A stretch of 22,887 bases of DNA from contig JBKOWY010000077.1 of the NCBI GenBank assembly GCA_046724655.1, positions 1 through 22,887 of the forward strand, given 5' to 3'. The notes under the pieces are model-generated. The model did no database searches. It was not told the DNA's origin and worked only from the letters and a program-made list of their open reading frames with translations. Origin of the DNA: JALZAA01 sp046724655 (lineage in GTDB: Bacteria > Actinomycetota > Acidimicrobiia > IMCC26256 > JACDBD01). Below, in pieces: positions 8,441-15,837 of this stretch (position 1 is the first letter of the stretch; the number at the start of each line of letters is the position of its first letter). The position numbers and the translations under genes were made by a program.

Positions 8441-9087
8441 TGCAGCTCCATCCGCAGACCGCGGCTGTCCCGTGCGGGAACAGCCGGGATCCGTGACGAA
8501 ACGCCGTCAGCAATACGCCGCGCACTCCAGGCCAGCGCGCACGCGTCGAGGAGGTCGTCCGGCGCCGAGCCCGGTGGCCGCTCGGGGACCACGACAGCCA
8601 TCCGGGACAGCAACGACCGCCGTCGCGCCGACCCGACCGAAGTGCGCTTCGGCGCGAGCACAGGTTGTCCGCCGTTCATCGCCGCGAAGCTCAGCTCCGG
8701 GTGCACCTCGAACACGCGGGATTGCAACGACGCGGTCATCACACGATCGACGTCCTCGATGCGCGGCAGCAGGTTCAGGGTCTGAAGGGTCAGTCGTGCG
8801 CCGCGCCCGCGGGCCTCCACAAGCGTGCGCGCACCCAGCACGCACCGAGGCGGCGGCGAGAACACGGAGCTTCGCTTCGGGCCCAGCTGGGCGCGCGCCT
8901 CGCGGTCCACCGCACGTCCACCGGGTTCTTGCCGATCGGCGAGGCCGATCGGCAAGTCGACCGCCACGACGGTGTCGTCGGGCAATGCGCCGAGCACGGC
9001 CTCGAAGTTCGGGTGCACTACCGCGTTCCCGTCGTGCACGACGACCCAACCGCCGCGGCATCCGTCTACGCCTGCCACGGGCGTCAT
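8434..9087 (-). CDS. DUF429 family protein (predicted RNase H-fold nuclease)
   Basis: The 217-residue protein shows the DUF429 signature: GVDGCRGGWVVV (first acidic residue of an RNase H-like fold), VVAVDLPIGL, a REAR...LGPKRSSVFSPPPR block, EVHPELSFAAMNG and DDLLDACALAW. DUF429 proteins are predicted nucleases by fold, without an established substrate. ATG 9087 is used because GVDG must lie at the N-terminus. The gene begins 26 nt after the GT-C glycosyltransferase gene and overlaps the DUF488 gene, suggesting one operon. A perfect inverted repeat lies inside it over the DLPIGLADRQ codons. Confidence 0.88.
   Translation of the reverse strand: MTPVAGVDGCRGGWVVVHDGNAVVHPNFEAVLGALPDDTVVAVDLPIGLADRQEPGGRAVDREARAQLGPKRSSVFSPPPRCVLGARTLVEARGRGARLTLQTLNLLPRIEDVDRVMTASLQSRVFEVHPELSFAAMNGGQPVLAPKRTSVGSARRRSLLSRMAVVVPERPPGSAPDDLLDACALAWSARRIADGVSSRIPAVPARDSRGLRMELQW
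8928..8956. repeat. Perfect 13-bp inverted repeat inside the DUF429 gene
   Basis: CTTGCCGATCGGC at 8928-8940 and GCCGATCGGCAAG at 8944-8956 are perfect reverse complements with a 3-nt spacer. The core GCCGATCGGC is itself a palindrome, so the site is also two direct copies of one palindrome. It encodes part of a conserved protein motif, so constraint on the protein may explain part of it. Confidence 0.9.
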
Positions 9088-9113
9088 GGCCGCGAGAGTA
9101 CGTACGGTGGACG

Positions 9114-10739
9114 CTACGCGGGTGGGCGCTTACCGCAGCCGACGCCGGCAGGCGGGAGCGCATAGACGCGGATGATGGGGCCGCCCCGATGGGAGCTCGG
9201 CCGGAACTCGTGCAGCAAGCACGCCTGCCGCCTGAGCTCGCGGTAGAACGCGGCCTCCCTCGGGTAGCGGCGGGGTTGCCTGGTATATGGCCCGCTGACT
9301 CCGGCGTCCGTCATGAGGTATTCGAACCCGCGGCGCCGATAACGATCGAGCGTCCAGCCGTCGAGCGGAAGAGCCGAGCGGTACGTAACGCGCAGGTGCA
9401 TCGAATTGAGCGGCGCGGTCTTGAGCTCTCTCACCATGGTGCTGCCGGGCGCGACATGCGACTTGATCCATTGCCGAGCGACGACGCGCGTGCTCGGGAC
9501 CGAATCACGCGCGTTCAGCTCGACGACACCTTCGGCCGGAAGGACCGAGATCAGTACGAGTCCTGTTGCCACGGTCGGGACCAGAGCCCAACGGCCGACT
9601 CGCGCCTGCACCGCGGTTGCAACCGCCACGAGCGCGTACGCGGCGAACAGCACGGCGACGGGCAGGATCGGTAGCGGCCATCGAGACCAGTGGAGCTTCG
9701 ACGCGCTGATCGCGACAAGGAAGACCAGCGCCGAACCCAGCAGGAGGAGTTGGCGCCGGGCGCGTCTCCGGACGAGCACGATTAGGACGCCGGCTACCGC
9801 CAGCAGGGCGACGGGCCACGAGATGGTGTCCGGGATCGACGTCCACAGGTACCAGCGGAGGTTCCCCAGCGGCGAAAAACCGTCGTGGGCGGCGCTGGGT
9901 ACATTCTCGACCGCAAGACTGTGGCGCGCCGTGTTCCAGTCGAGAACGAAGAACGGAGTTGTCAGCACGAAGGTGACCAGCGCGGCCCCGACACCGAGCG
10001 CGATGCCGCGAATCGATGCCCCGGGCACGCGGCGTCGGAGCGCGACCACGCCGGCAGCGATCAGCACCGGCACCAATGTCACGAGGAAGTAGCGCGACGA
10101 GATCCCGAGCCCCACGCTGCCGCCCGCCAGCGCGTGATTGAGCCGCGAGGGTCGATCCACGAGCCGTACGATCAGCAAGAGGCTGAGGACGGCGAAGAAC
10201 ACTCCGGCACCGTCGGTTCGCACCTCGCGTCCATACAGCACCATCAGCGGGACGATCGCCCACACCGAAGCGCCCACGAGCCCGACCACGGTCGAGAAGC
10301 AGCGCCGTCCGAGCAGGAAGATCAGGGGGATGGCTCCGACTGCGAGCGCAATCGACCACAGGCGTCCGATGACGTAGAACTCCGTCGGGGACCTCAGGAA
10401 GCGGTGGGATAGCTCAGGGCTGGGTGAGAACATCGGCCCTCCGTGCGCGAGCGTGTCCCAAGCGCGGTAGAAGCCGGCGAGCGGATAGATGATCGTCGAG
10501 CCGGGATGCCCGAACCAGTGAGGGTCCAGATCTCCGGTGGCGGCGATGTGCACCGCGGGCCGGACGAACACCGGCTCGTCGACGTCGGAGAAGGGGAGGT
10601 CTCGCTGAAGGGCCCAGCACTCGAGTACGAGCGAGACCAACATGATGCCGAGCACCGAACACCAGACAGCTCGAGTCGTTCGGCGCGACTCGGACGAACG
10701 TGAGGTCACGACCGCGATGGTGTCCACGGCGCCCGGCAC
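9114..10739 (-). CDS. Membrane GT-C glycosyltransferase (family 39 / ArnT-PMT like)
   Basis: The 541-residue protein has a short N-terminus, a first membrane helix (about 25-41) followed at once by SDVDEPVFVRPA (D52, D54, E55), then many hydrophobic helices and a soluble C-terminal domain. An acidic motif right after helix 1 is the hallmark of GT-C transferases, which use polyprenyl-phosphate sugars to modify lipids or proteins on the outer face. Acceptor and sugar cannot be told. GTG 10739 is the farthest start before an in-frame TGA; another GTG lies at the VVTSR position. The C-terminal 80 residues are repeated, in broken form, just upstream at 10812-11100, so the gene once had a tandem paralogue. 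Confidence 0.88.
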   Translation of the reverse strand: MPGAVDTIAVVTSRSSESRRTTRAVWCSVLGIMLVSLVLECWALQRDLPFSDVDEPVFVRPAVHIAATGDLDPHWFGHPGSTIIYPLAGFYRAWDTLAHGGPMFSPSPELSHRFLRSPTEFYVIGRLWSIALAVGAIPLIFLLGRRCFSTVVGLVGASVWAIVPLMVLYGREVRTDGAGVFFAVLSLLLIVRLVDRPSRLNHALAGGSVGLGISSRYFLVTLVPVLIAAGVVALRRRVPGASIRGIALGVGAALVTFVLTTPFFVLDWNTARHSLAVENVPSAAHDGFSPLGNLRWYLWTSIPDTISWPVALLAVAGVLIVLVRRRARRQLLLLGSALVFLVAISASKLHWSRWPLPILPVAVLFAAYALVAVATAVQARVGRWALVPTVATGLVLISVLPAEGVVELNARDSVPSTRVVARQWIKSHVAPGSTMVRELKTAPLNSMHLRVTYRSALPLDGWTLDRYRRRGFEYLMTDAGVSGPYTRQPRRYPREAAFYRELRRQACLLHEFRPSSHRGGPIIRVYALPPAGVGCGKRPPA

Positions 10740-10811
10740 GGCCTCAACATCGCAAGCTCAACATGAAGCGACAATGAAATGGCGCGTCAGCGCTCGGTCG
10801 TTCGGTCGGCG

Positions 10812-11100
10812 TTACATGGGTGGGCGCGCTCGGCAGCCGGCGCCGACGGGCATCAGTTCCCACACGCGAATGACCGGGCCGTAGCGGTGCGCGTCCGGAC
10901 GGAACTCGTGTAGGAGGCACGACTCCTGTCGGAGCTGGCGGTAGAAGGCGGCCTTTGTCGGGGAGGGGCGCCGCTGCAGTCTGATGCAGCGCTGATGGCG
11001 GCGTTGCTGATCAGGTACTGGACGCCGTCGGCCCTGTACTGGTCCAGGGTCCCGCCACTTTCGGCGAGTGCCCGGAAGGCACGATCGGCCTCGGCAGCAC
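10812..11100 (-). pseudogene. 3' remnant of a second GT-C glycosyltransferase (tandem paralogue)
   Basis: Two frames together give a diverged copy of the C-terminus of the neighbouring glycosyltransferase. GTLDQYRADGVQYLISNAA parallels WTLDRYRRRGFEYLMTDAG. After a one-base shift near 10975, AAFYRQLRQESCLLHEFRP parallels AAFYRELRRQACLLHEFRP, and GPVIRVWELMPVGAGCRARPP parallels GPIIRVYALPPAGVGCGKRPP. The copy ends in TAA at 10814-10812. No membrane helices or SDVDEP motif are found upstream before the hairpin and the CsbD gene, so the first roughly 450 codons are gone. It is dead as a gene unless the shift is an assembly error, and even then it would be only a fragment. Confidence 0.8.
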
Positions 11101-11122
11101 CGGCTAGAGAACGGACCGGCGT

Positions 11123-11162
11123 GCGCAAGGGCCGGGGCGGTACAGCCGCCCGGCCCTTGCGC
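11123..11162. terminator. Strong GC-rich hairpin between glycosyltransferase remnant and CsbD gene
   Basis: GCGCAAGGGCCGGGGCGG (11123-11140) pairs with CCGCCCGGCCCTTGCGC (11146-11162), giving 17 base pairs with one bulged G and a 5-nt TACAG loop. On the plus strand GTCTCTCGTTTCG follows, not a clean T-run. A terminator-type hairpin fits, but no intact gene visibly ends here. It may have ended a gene lost with the decayed paralogue. Confidence 0.6.
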
Positions 11163-11169
11163 GTCTCTC

Positions 11170-11196
11170 GTTTCGTATGCCGGCGTCGCCGGGTAA
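11170..11196 (+). promoter_or_regulatory. Candidate SigB/SigF-type stress promoter for the CsbD gene
   Basis: GTTT at 11170-11173, 17 nt, then GGGTAA at 11191-11196 resembles the GTTT-N14-18-GGGTAT consensus of general-stress sigma factors of the SigB/SigF group. The last base differs. It lies 40 nt before the CsbD start codon. CsbD is a SigB-controlled stress protein in Bacillus subtilis, which makes this reading sensible. It is a pattern match only. Confidence 0.55.
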
Positions 11197-11236
11197 CAAC
11201 GAGGGACACAAGCGATCACCAAAGGAGAGCGACCCG

Positions 11237-11482
11237 ATGGAGAGGGACAGCGGGCCGAAGGCCGGTTTCGAGGGACTCGTCGAAGACGTCAAGGGCAAGG
11301 TCAAGGAAGTCATCGGACGGGTGACCGGACGCCGCGACGTCGAAGCCGAAGGTGAGACCCAGCAGCAGAAAGCGCGCTCGGAACGCGAGGTGGCGGAGCA
11401 CGAGGCGAAGGCCGATGCGGCGCGAGTTCGAGCGACGAAGAAAGAGACCGAACAGCGGCTCCACCAAGAACGACAGAACTGA
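11237..11482 (+). CDS. CsbD-like general stress protein
   Basis: This 81-residue, highly charged protein has the CsbD-type core near the N-terminus: GLVEDVKGKVKEVIGRVTG followed by an EAEGETQQQKA segment. The tail is helical, rich in Glu, Ala and Arg, and without Cys or Trp. CsbD proteins accumulate in stress and stationary phase; their molecular function is unknown. The start ATG 11237 has AAAGGAG at 11221-11227, nine bases upstream, one of the clearest ribosome-binding sites in the window. A stress-sigma-like promoter lies just upstream. The family call rests on the short core and is probable rather than certain. Confidence 0.78.
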   Translation: MERDSGPKAGFEGLVEDVKGKVKEVIGRVTGRRDVEAEGETQQQKARSEREVAEHEAKADAARVRATKKETEQRLHQERQN

Positions 11483-11552
11483 GCGCTCGAACCGAAGGCG
11501 GTCGCGACCGGAGCGCGGCCGGGAGGTATCGCGCGAAAGCGGGGGTGCTCGG

Positions 11553-11906
11553 ATGGAAGTCCGGGGTTTGTCGTGGATGGGCGTTCGCGTCACCGACTTC
11601 GCCGGCGCGGCCGCCTTCTTTCGGCGCTTGGGCTTGGAGCACGAACGGACCGAGGGCGAGATGGCGGTCTTCAAGGCGCGGAATGGCGACACGGTCGAGG
11701 TGTTCGGACCGGGAGACGCGGATCACCGCCACTTCACCACGGGCCCGGTCGTGGGCTTCGAGGTCGACGACATCGAGGCGGCGCATCGTGAGCTGGAGGC
11801 GGCCGGGGCGGAGTTCATCGGCGCCGTGGGACGCGGCGGCGGCATGGCGTGGGCCCATTTCCGGGGCCCGGAGGGATTCGTCTACGAGCTGACGGCTCGG
11901 GAGTAG
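11553..11906 (+). CDS. VOC-fold (glyoxalase/bleomycin-resistance type) protein
   Basis: The 117-residue protein shows one VOC module pair: LSWMGVRVTDFAGAAAFFRRLGLEH, then MAVFKARNGDTVEVFGP, and GFEVDDIEAAHRELEAAGAEF, then WAHFRGPEGFVYEL. VOC proteins include metal-dependent dioxygenases, lyases and binding proteins for antibiotics. The usual first metal ligand (His in the opening strand) is not seen, so catalysis is doubtful. Start ATG 11553 follows a G-rich stretch and places the first beta strand correctly; the longer frame from 11352 overlaps the CsbD gene. Its 3' end overlaps the convergent ribA-type gene by 25 nt. Confidence 0.87.
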   Translation: MEVRGLSWMGVRVTDFAGAAAFFRRLGLEHERTEGEMAVFKARNGDTVEVFGPGDADHRHFTTGPVVGFEVDDIEAAHRELEAAGAEFIGAVGRGGGMAWAHFRGPEGFVYELTARE

Positions 11907-13252
11907 GCGGAGCCCTCCACCTCTCCGGGCTCGCCGGGCGAGGCCCCGACGTCGAACGCCACCATCACGTCGTCATCGACTGAGCACACGAAGCGACTGT
12001 GCAAGCGGATGCCTTCGACGACTTTGCGCACGCCCAGGTCACCCACGGCCTCGGTGCCGGCGCCGATGATCGTCGGCGCGACGGCGACGACCAGACGGTC
12101 GACGAGCCCGGCCGCGAGGAGCGATGTGATGACCTTCGCCCCTCCCTCGACGAGCAGCGATTCCACGCCGCGTTGGCGCAATACGCGAAGGGCGTCGACG
12201 ATGTCGACGCCGTGGGGTCCGGGTTGCACGACATGTACCGCGACGTGCTGGTCTTCGAGCCACTGGCGTGCCGACATGTGCGCCCGGTTGGTGGTGAAGA
12301 CGACCGTGCCGGCGTGGTCTCCGAGCACCTTTGCGTCCCGCGGCATCCGCAGGGTGGAGTCGAGCACGACGCGAAGCGGCGAGGACCCCGCCACCATCCG
12401 CACTGTTAGCTGCGGGTCGTCGCGCACGACGGTATCGATGCCGACCATCACGGCGTCGCAGGCGGCGCGCAGGGCGTGTGACACCGTGCGTTCGGCGTCG
12501 CAGCTGATCCACTTGGAGTCGCCTACCGCGGTCGCAATGCGCCCGTCGAGCGTCTGCGCGTATTTGAGCACGACGTATGGGCGGTCCTCGTGGGCGCGCA
12601 CCGGTCCCATCAGCTCCATGACCTCGGGTGGGGTGGCGTCGAGCTCGTCAAGCGCTTCAGCGCCGGCTTCGACGTGGCCCAGCCGGGCCTGCTTCGTGCG
12701 GATGTATCCGAGGCTCCGGACGTGCGGCGCGATCGACAGCGGACGGGCCCCGTCGACCTTGACCCCGAGACGCTCGATGGCCTCGACCTTGGACGGGTTG
12801 TTCGTCAGGAGCGTGACCGAACGCACTCCGAGCGCGGTCAGCACCGTGGTGACGTCGTCGTAGCGCCGGGCGTCGACGGGCAGACCGAGGTGGAGGTTGG
12901 CGTCGACCGTGTCGGCGCCGTTGTCCTGTTCGACGTATGCCCGCAGCTTGTTCATGAGGCCGATGCCCCTGCCCTCGTGCCCGGTGACGTACACGAGCAC
13001 CCCCTCGCCGGCGGCCGCGATCATGCGCAGCGCCAGCCGCAGCTGTACGCCGCAGTCGCAGCGCAGCGACCCGAGCGCGTCGCCGGTCAGGCATTCGGAG
13101 TGCAGCCGTGTGAGTACGCGGTCCCGTCCCGCGACGTCGCCCTTGACGAGCGCCAAGTGCACTGTCCCTTGTTCGGACTCGAACGCGTGCGCTTCGAACA
13201 GCCCGTATGGTGTCGGCAACGTGACCCGCGTGAGCTCCTTCGCTGCGAGCAT
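11882..13252 (-). CDS. ribA: GTP cyclohydrolase II fused to RibD-type reductase domain
   Basis: This 456-residue fusion starts at ATG 13252, with GGAGG five bases upstream. Residues 1-195 form GTP cyclohydrolase II: HSECLTGD, RCDCG (zinc ligands C54, C65, C67), GHEGRGIGL, KLRAYVEQD with Y106 and DARRYDD with R129. By alignment to E. coli RibA these two match the catalytic Tyr105 and Arg128. Residues about 224-445 form the RibD C-terminal reductase: YVVLKYAQTLDGRIAT, VGIDTVVRDDPQLTVR, LRVVLDSTLRMP and LLVEGGAKVITSLL. GTP should be opened to the diaminopyrimidine ribosyl phosphate and its ribose reduced with NADPH. The RibD deaminase and the RibB domain are absent, and I see no FMN riboswitch in the 102-nt upstream spacer. 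The gene is divergent from the dehydrogenase/PTPS-like pair, suggesting a pathway other than, or besides, riboflavin synthesis. Confidence 0.93.
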   Translation of the reverse strand: MLAAKELTRVTLPTPYGLFEAHAFESEQGTVHLALVKGDVAGRDRVLTRLHSECLTGDALGSLRCDCGVQLRLALRMIAAAGEGVLVYVTGHEGRGIGLMNKLRAYVEQDNGADTVDANLHLGLPVDARRYDDVTTVLTALGVRSVTLLTNNPSKVEAIERLGVKVDGARPLSIAPHVRSLGYIRTKQARLGHVEAGAEALDELDATPPEVMELMGPVRAHEDRPYVVLKYAQTLDGRIATAVGDSKWISCDAERTVSHALRAACDAVMVGIDTVVRDDPQLTVRMVAGSSPLRVVLDSTLRMPRDAKVLGDHAGTVVFTTNRAHMSARQWLEDQHVAVHVVQPGPHGVDIVDALRVLRQRGVESLLVEGGAKVITSLLAAGLVDRLVVAVAPTIIGAGTEAVGDLGVRKVVEGIRLHSRFVCSVDDDVMVAFDVGASPGEPGEVEGSAYSRAVSS

Positions 13253-13354
13253 CAGTTCCTCCCCGTTGGCGGCGGCATGCCGGCCCCGTCTTCTCGGCTG
13301 CGATGAGGAGCCGCGCCACTGGCTCGTTACCCCAATACCGGCATCGGGACACAC

Positions 13355-14356
13355 ATGACGAGCTTGTCTCGCGCCAAGGCGCTCTGGTTCGTCGGCCCGC
13401 GATCGGTGGAGCTCCGCGATTGTGACATTCCCAGCCCCGGCCCGGGCCGGGTACTGGTCCGTACGGCGTTCTCGGGCATCAGCCCGGGCACCGAGCTGCT
13501 CGCATACCGGGGTCAGATCGATGCGACCGTGGCGCTGGACGACACGATCCCTGCGCTGTCGGGGCGGTTCGCGTACCCGTTCCGTTACGGCTACAGCTGT
13601 GTCGGACACGTCGAGCGCGGCTCCGGGCTGAAGGAGGGCACACCCCTTTTCGCGTTCCAGCCCCACCAGGACCGGTTCGTCGTCCCCGCCAAGGACGCGC
13701 TCGAGATCGGCGGCTTCGACCTCCGGACTGCGACGCTCTTTCCCTTGGTGGAAACGGCGCTTCAGGTGCGCCTGGAAGCCGAGGCCGAGCCCGACCGCAC
13801 GGTCGTCGTCGCGGGCCTTGGTGTCGTGGGATTGCTCGTCGCTTTGCTCTTGCAACGAAGCGGCGCGCAGGTGCTCGGAAGCGAGCCGGTCGCCTGGCGG
13901 CGCGAGCTGGCAGGGTCCCTCGGCGTCACTGCGGTCGCGCCGCAGGCGCTTGACGATCGGGTTGCCGCCGCAACCGGAGGACGGGGCGCACCCCTCCTCA
14001 TCGAGGCGAGCGGCAACCCCGCCGCTCTTGCCGACGGGCTGCGCGTGCTCGCCCATGAAGGCACGGCGCTCGTCGTGTCGTGGTACGGGACGAAGCCCGT
14101 CGCCCTACCGCTGGGCGCCGAGTTTCACCGGCGGCGGCTCACGATCCGCAGCACGCAAGTCTCGACGATCCCGGCACGACTCGCGGGCGAGTGGTCGCGG
14201 GAACGGCGGCGTCAGGTCGCCCTCGAGCTCATGGGAGAGCTCCCTCTCGGTGTCTTGGCGACGCACGAGTTTCCCTTCACCGACGCCGCCGCGGCCTACC
14301 GGCAGGCGGATGCGGGCGAACCAGGCTTGCTGCACACAGCCCTGTGTTATGAGTGA
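13355..14356 (+). CDS. MDR-superfamily dehydrogenase, zinc-free type, in pteridine-like cluster
   Basis: The 333-residue protein has a GroES-like N-domain (VLVRTAFSGISPGTELLAYRG), FRYGYSCVGHV, and a Rossmann domain with GLGVVG at 154-159. The cysteine that begins the catalytic zinc site in classical alcohol dehydrogenases (CGICGTD) is replaced by SGISPGTE (S40-G-I-S43), and the four-cysteine structural zinc loop is missing. This sub-pattern resembles the BchC-like branch. It should oxidise or reduce an alcohol/carbonyl on an unknown substrate using a nicotinamide cofactor. ATG 13355 is the only sensible start. The next gene begins 3 nt after its stop, so the two are almost certainly co-translated; the cyclohydrolase fusion is divergent. 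Confidence 0.9.
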   Translation: MTSLSRAKALWFVGPRSVELRDCDIPSPGPGRVLVRTAFSGISPGTELLAYRGQIDATVALDDTIPALSGRFAYPFRYGYSCVGHVERGSGLKEGTPLFAFQPHQDRFVVPAKDALEIGGFDLRTATLFPLVETALQVRLEAEAEPDRTVVVAGLGVVGLLVALLLQRSGAQVLGSEPVAWRRELAGSLGVTAVAPQALDDRVAAATGGRGAPLLIEASGNPAALADGLRVLAHEGTALVVSWYGTKPVALPLGAEFHRRRLTIRSTQVSTIPARLAGEWSRERRRQVALELMGELPLGVLATHEFPFTDAAAAYRQADAGEPGLLHTALCYE

Positions 14357-14359
14357 GGC

Positions 14360-14740
14360 ATGTACGAGGTCGGTGCCAGCGAGCTCGTGACGGCCTGGCA
14401 CGTGATGCCGGGCATGGAAGGCCCCGAGGGCGAGCTCCATTCCCACGACTATCGCATCGACGTCGTCGTCACTCGTGAGGAGCTCGACGAGGAAGGGATG
14501 GTCTGCGACCTCGACGTCCTGCGCGCCGCGCTCGCCGGCGCCACGGCGCAAGTACGCGACCGGAATCTCGAGGTCATTCGGCCCGAGGATGCCGACGCGG
14601 TGACCGTGGAGATCTTTGCCCGCTGGGTCCATGACCAGCTGGCTACTGCCCTTGCAGGTGGCGACGGGGGTGGAACGCTGCAAGTCCGCGTGTGGGAGAC
14701 GCCGGAGGCGTTCGGGGGTTACGCGGCAGCATTGGGTTGA
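14360..14740 (+). CDS. PTPS/QueD-like T-fold protein with replaced catalytic triad
   Basis: The 126-residue protein has the length and order of 6-pyruvoyl/6-carboxytetrahydropterin synthases. Possible zinc ligands remain: H14 (TAWH) and H27/H29 (LHSHDY, normally LHGHNY). The substrate-anchoring glutamate near the end is present (VWETPEAF, E113), and VTVE fits the PTxE motif. The catalytic cysteine, four residues before the first His of HGH, is Glu (E23 in EGELHSH). The LDHxxLN motif reads VRDRNLE, so the Asp and His of the triad are also gone. PTPS chemistry is thus unlikely; binding or another reaction on a pterin-like ring is more probable. Enzymes with Glu for Cys (PTPS-III) cleave the side chain of dihydroneopterin triphosphate. 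It is coupled to the dehydrogenase gene by a 3-nt gap. Confidence 0.88.
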   Translation: MYEVGASELVTAWHVMPGMEGPEGELHSHDYRIDVVVTREELDEEGMVCDLDVLRAALAGATAQVRDRNLEVIRPEDADAVTVEIFARWVHDQLATALAGGDGGGTLQVRVWETPEAFGGYAAALG

Positions 14741-15837
14741 GCGCGAGCATGAAGCAACGTGTCGTAACTTTCGAGGCACCGGCGCGCGCAGGCTTCCCAT
14801 GTGAAGCGGGCGCACGCCATGTCCCGGGCGGCCCGCCCCATCCGCTCCCGGCGAACGCGGTCGTCGAGCAGCATCGCCAAGCCGTCGCGCAACGCGTCGA
14901 CGTCCCCGGGCGGAACGAGGATGCCGGTGTGCCCGTGGTCGACGACCTCGGGCACTCCGCCGATGCGGCTGCACACGGCGGGCGTGCCGCTGGCCATGGC
15001 CTCGATGACGCTGAGGCCGAGCAGCTCGGACACCGGCACGTGACGGCCGTAGCACGTGTGCTCGACCGACGGGAGCGCGACCACCGCATGCCGGCGCATG
15101 AGTCGCGGCAACTCCTCGTCGGCGACGACGCCGGCGAAGGTGACCCGTCCTGGTGCGGACGCCGCGAGGCGGCGGAGCAATCGCGCGTAATCACGCTCGG
15201 GCCAGCCGGGGTCGTGCCCGGTCGAGCCGATAATCGTCAGGTGCGTATCCGCCGGCATCGCTTGAATCAGCCGGTCGACGCCCTTGTGCGGCGTAATCCG
15301 ACCGACGAACAGGACCCCTGTGCGCCCGTCATCGCGTTCGGGATAGAACCGTCGGACGTCGGCGCCGCCGAAGATCGGAGTCGTGCGATCCGCGGGGGCG
15401 CCGAGAACCTCGGCCGAGTATCTCGAGACCGTGAGGAACCGCTCGACGAGACCGGCGCGGCTGCGGCTGCGTCGCCCGAGCAGACCGTGATCGGTGACGA
15501 CTCGATGTTGACCCGCGGCTGCGGCCGCCCACAGCGCGATCGCGGTGGTGCGGCTGTGGAGCTGGTGCGCATGCACGACGTCGGCACGGCGCAACGCCCG
15601 AACGAGCCCGCCGCCACGGGGATGCGCCGGGTGGCCGCGCACATACCCGCGTGCACCGAGCACCACGACCTCGAGCCCGTCGGCACCTTGCACATGCCGC
15701 GCGTCGCGCCCGAAGGTGACGAGACGGCACGGCACCTCGCGCGCCAGCGCCCGCGCCAGCTCCAGCGGATACCGTTCGCCCCCTCCGAAGAGCCCACCGC
15801 CGCCGAAGGCGGTCGGCGCCACGTGCGTAACTCTCAT
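14719..15837 (-). CDS. GT4-family glycosyltransferase (GT-B fold), minus-strand partner
   Basis: The 372-residue protein starts MRVTHVAPTAFGGGGLFGGGERY, the N-terminal nucleotide/acceptor loop of GT4 enzymes. It continues with DVVHAHQLHS, GVLFVGRITPHKGVDRLI (donor phosphate-binding loop) and an EX7E motif in SELLGLSVIEAMASGTP, then GGVPEVVDHGHTG. It should transfer a sugar from an activated donor to an unknown acceptor in the cytoplasm. ATG 15837 is preferred; a GTG at 15858 would add seven residues. The ATG interlocks with the start of the divergent glycosyltransferase. Its 3' end overlaps the PTPS-like gene by 22 nt, so it is packed into the same block. Confidence 0.92.
   Translation of the reverse strand: MRVTHVAPTAFGGGGLFGGGERYPLELARALAREVPCRLVTFGRDARHVQGADGLEVVVLGARGYVRGHPAHPRGGGLVRALRRADVVHAHQLHSRTTAIALWAAAAAGQHRVVTDHGLLGRRSRSRAGLVERFLTVSRYSAEVLGAPADRTTPIFGGADVRRFYPERDDGRTGVLFVGRITPHKGVDRLIQAMPADTHLTIIGSTGHDPGWPERDYARLLRRLAASAPGRVTFAGVVADEELPRLMRRHAVVALPSVEHTCYGRHVPVSELLGLSVIEAMASGTPAVCSRIGGVPEVVDHGHTGILVPPGDVDALRDGLAMLLDDRVRRERMGRAARDMACARFTWEACARRCLESYDTLLHARAQPNAAA

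Noticed and set aside
10741..10763. Short direct repeat of CTCAACAT upstream of the GT-C gene
   Set aside because: Only two 8-bp copies, with no palindrome or promoter context; may be chance.
13253..13354. FMN riboswitch upstream of the ribA-type gene
   Set aside because: The spacer is only 102 nt and I could not find the conserved RFN-element segments.
13253..14056. N-terminal extension of the cyclohydrolase fusion
   Set aside because: It is antisense to the dehydrogenase gene; the canonical cyclohydrolase N-terminus starts at ATG 13252 with a good ribosome-binding site.
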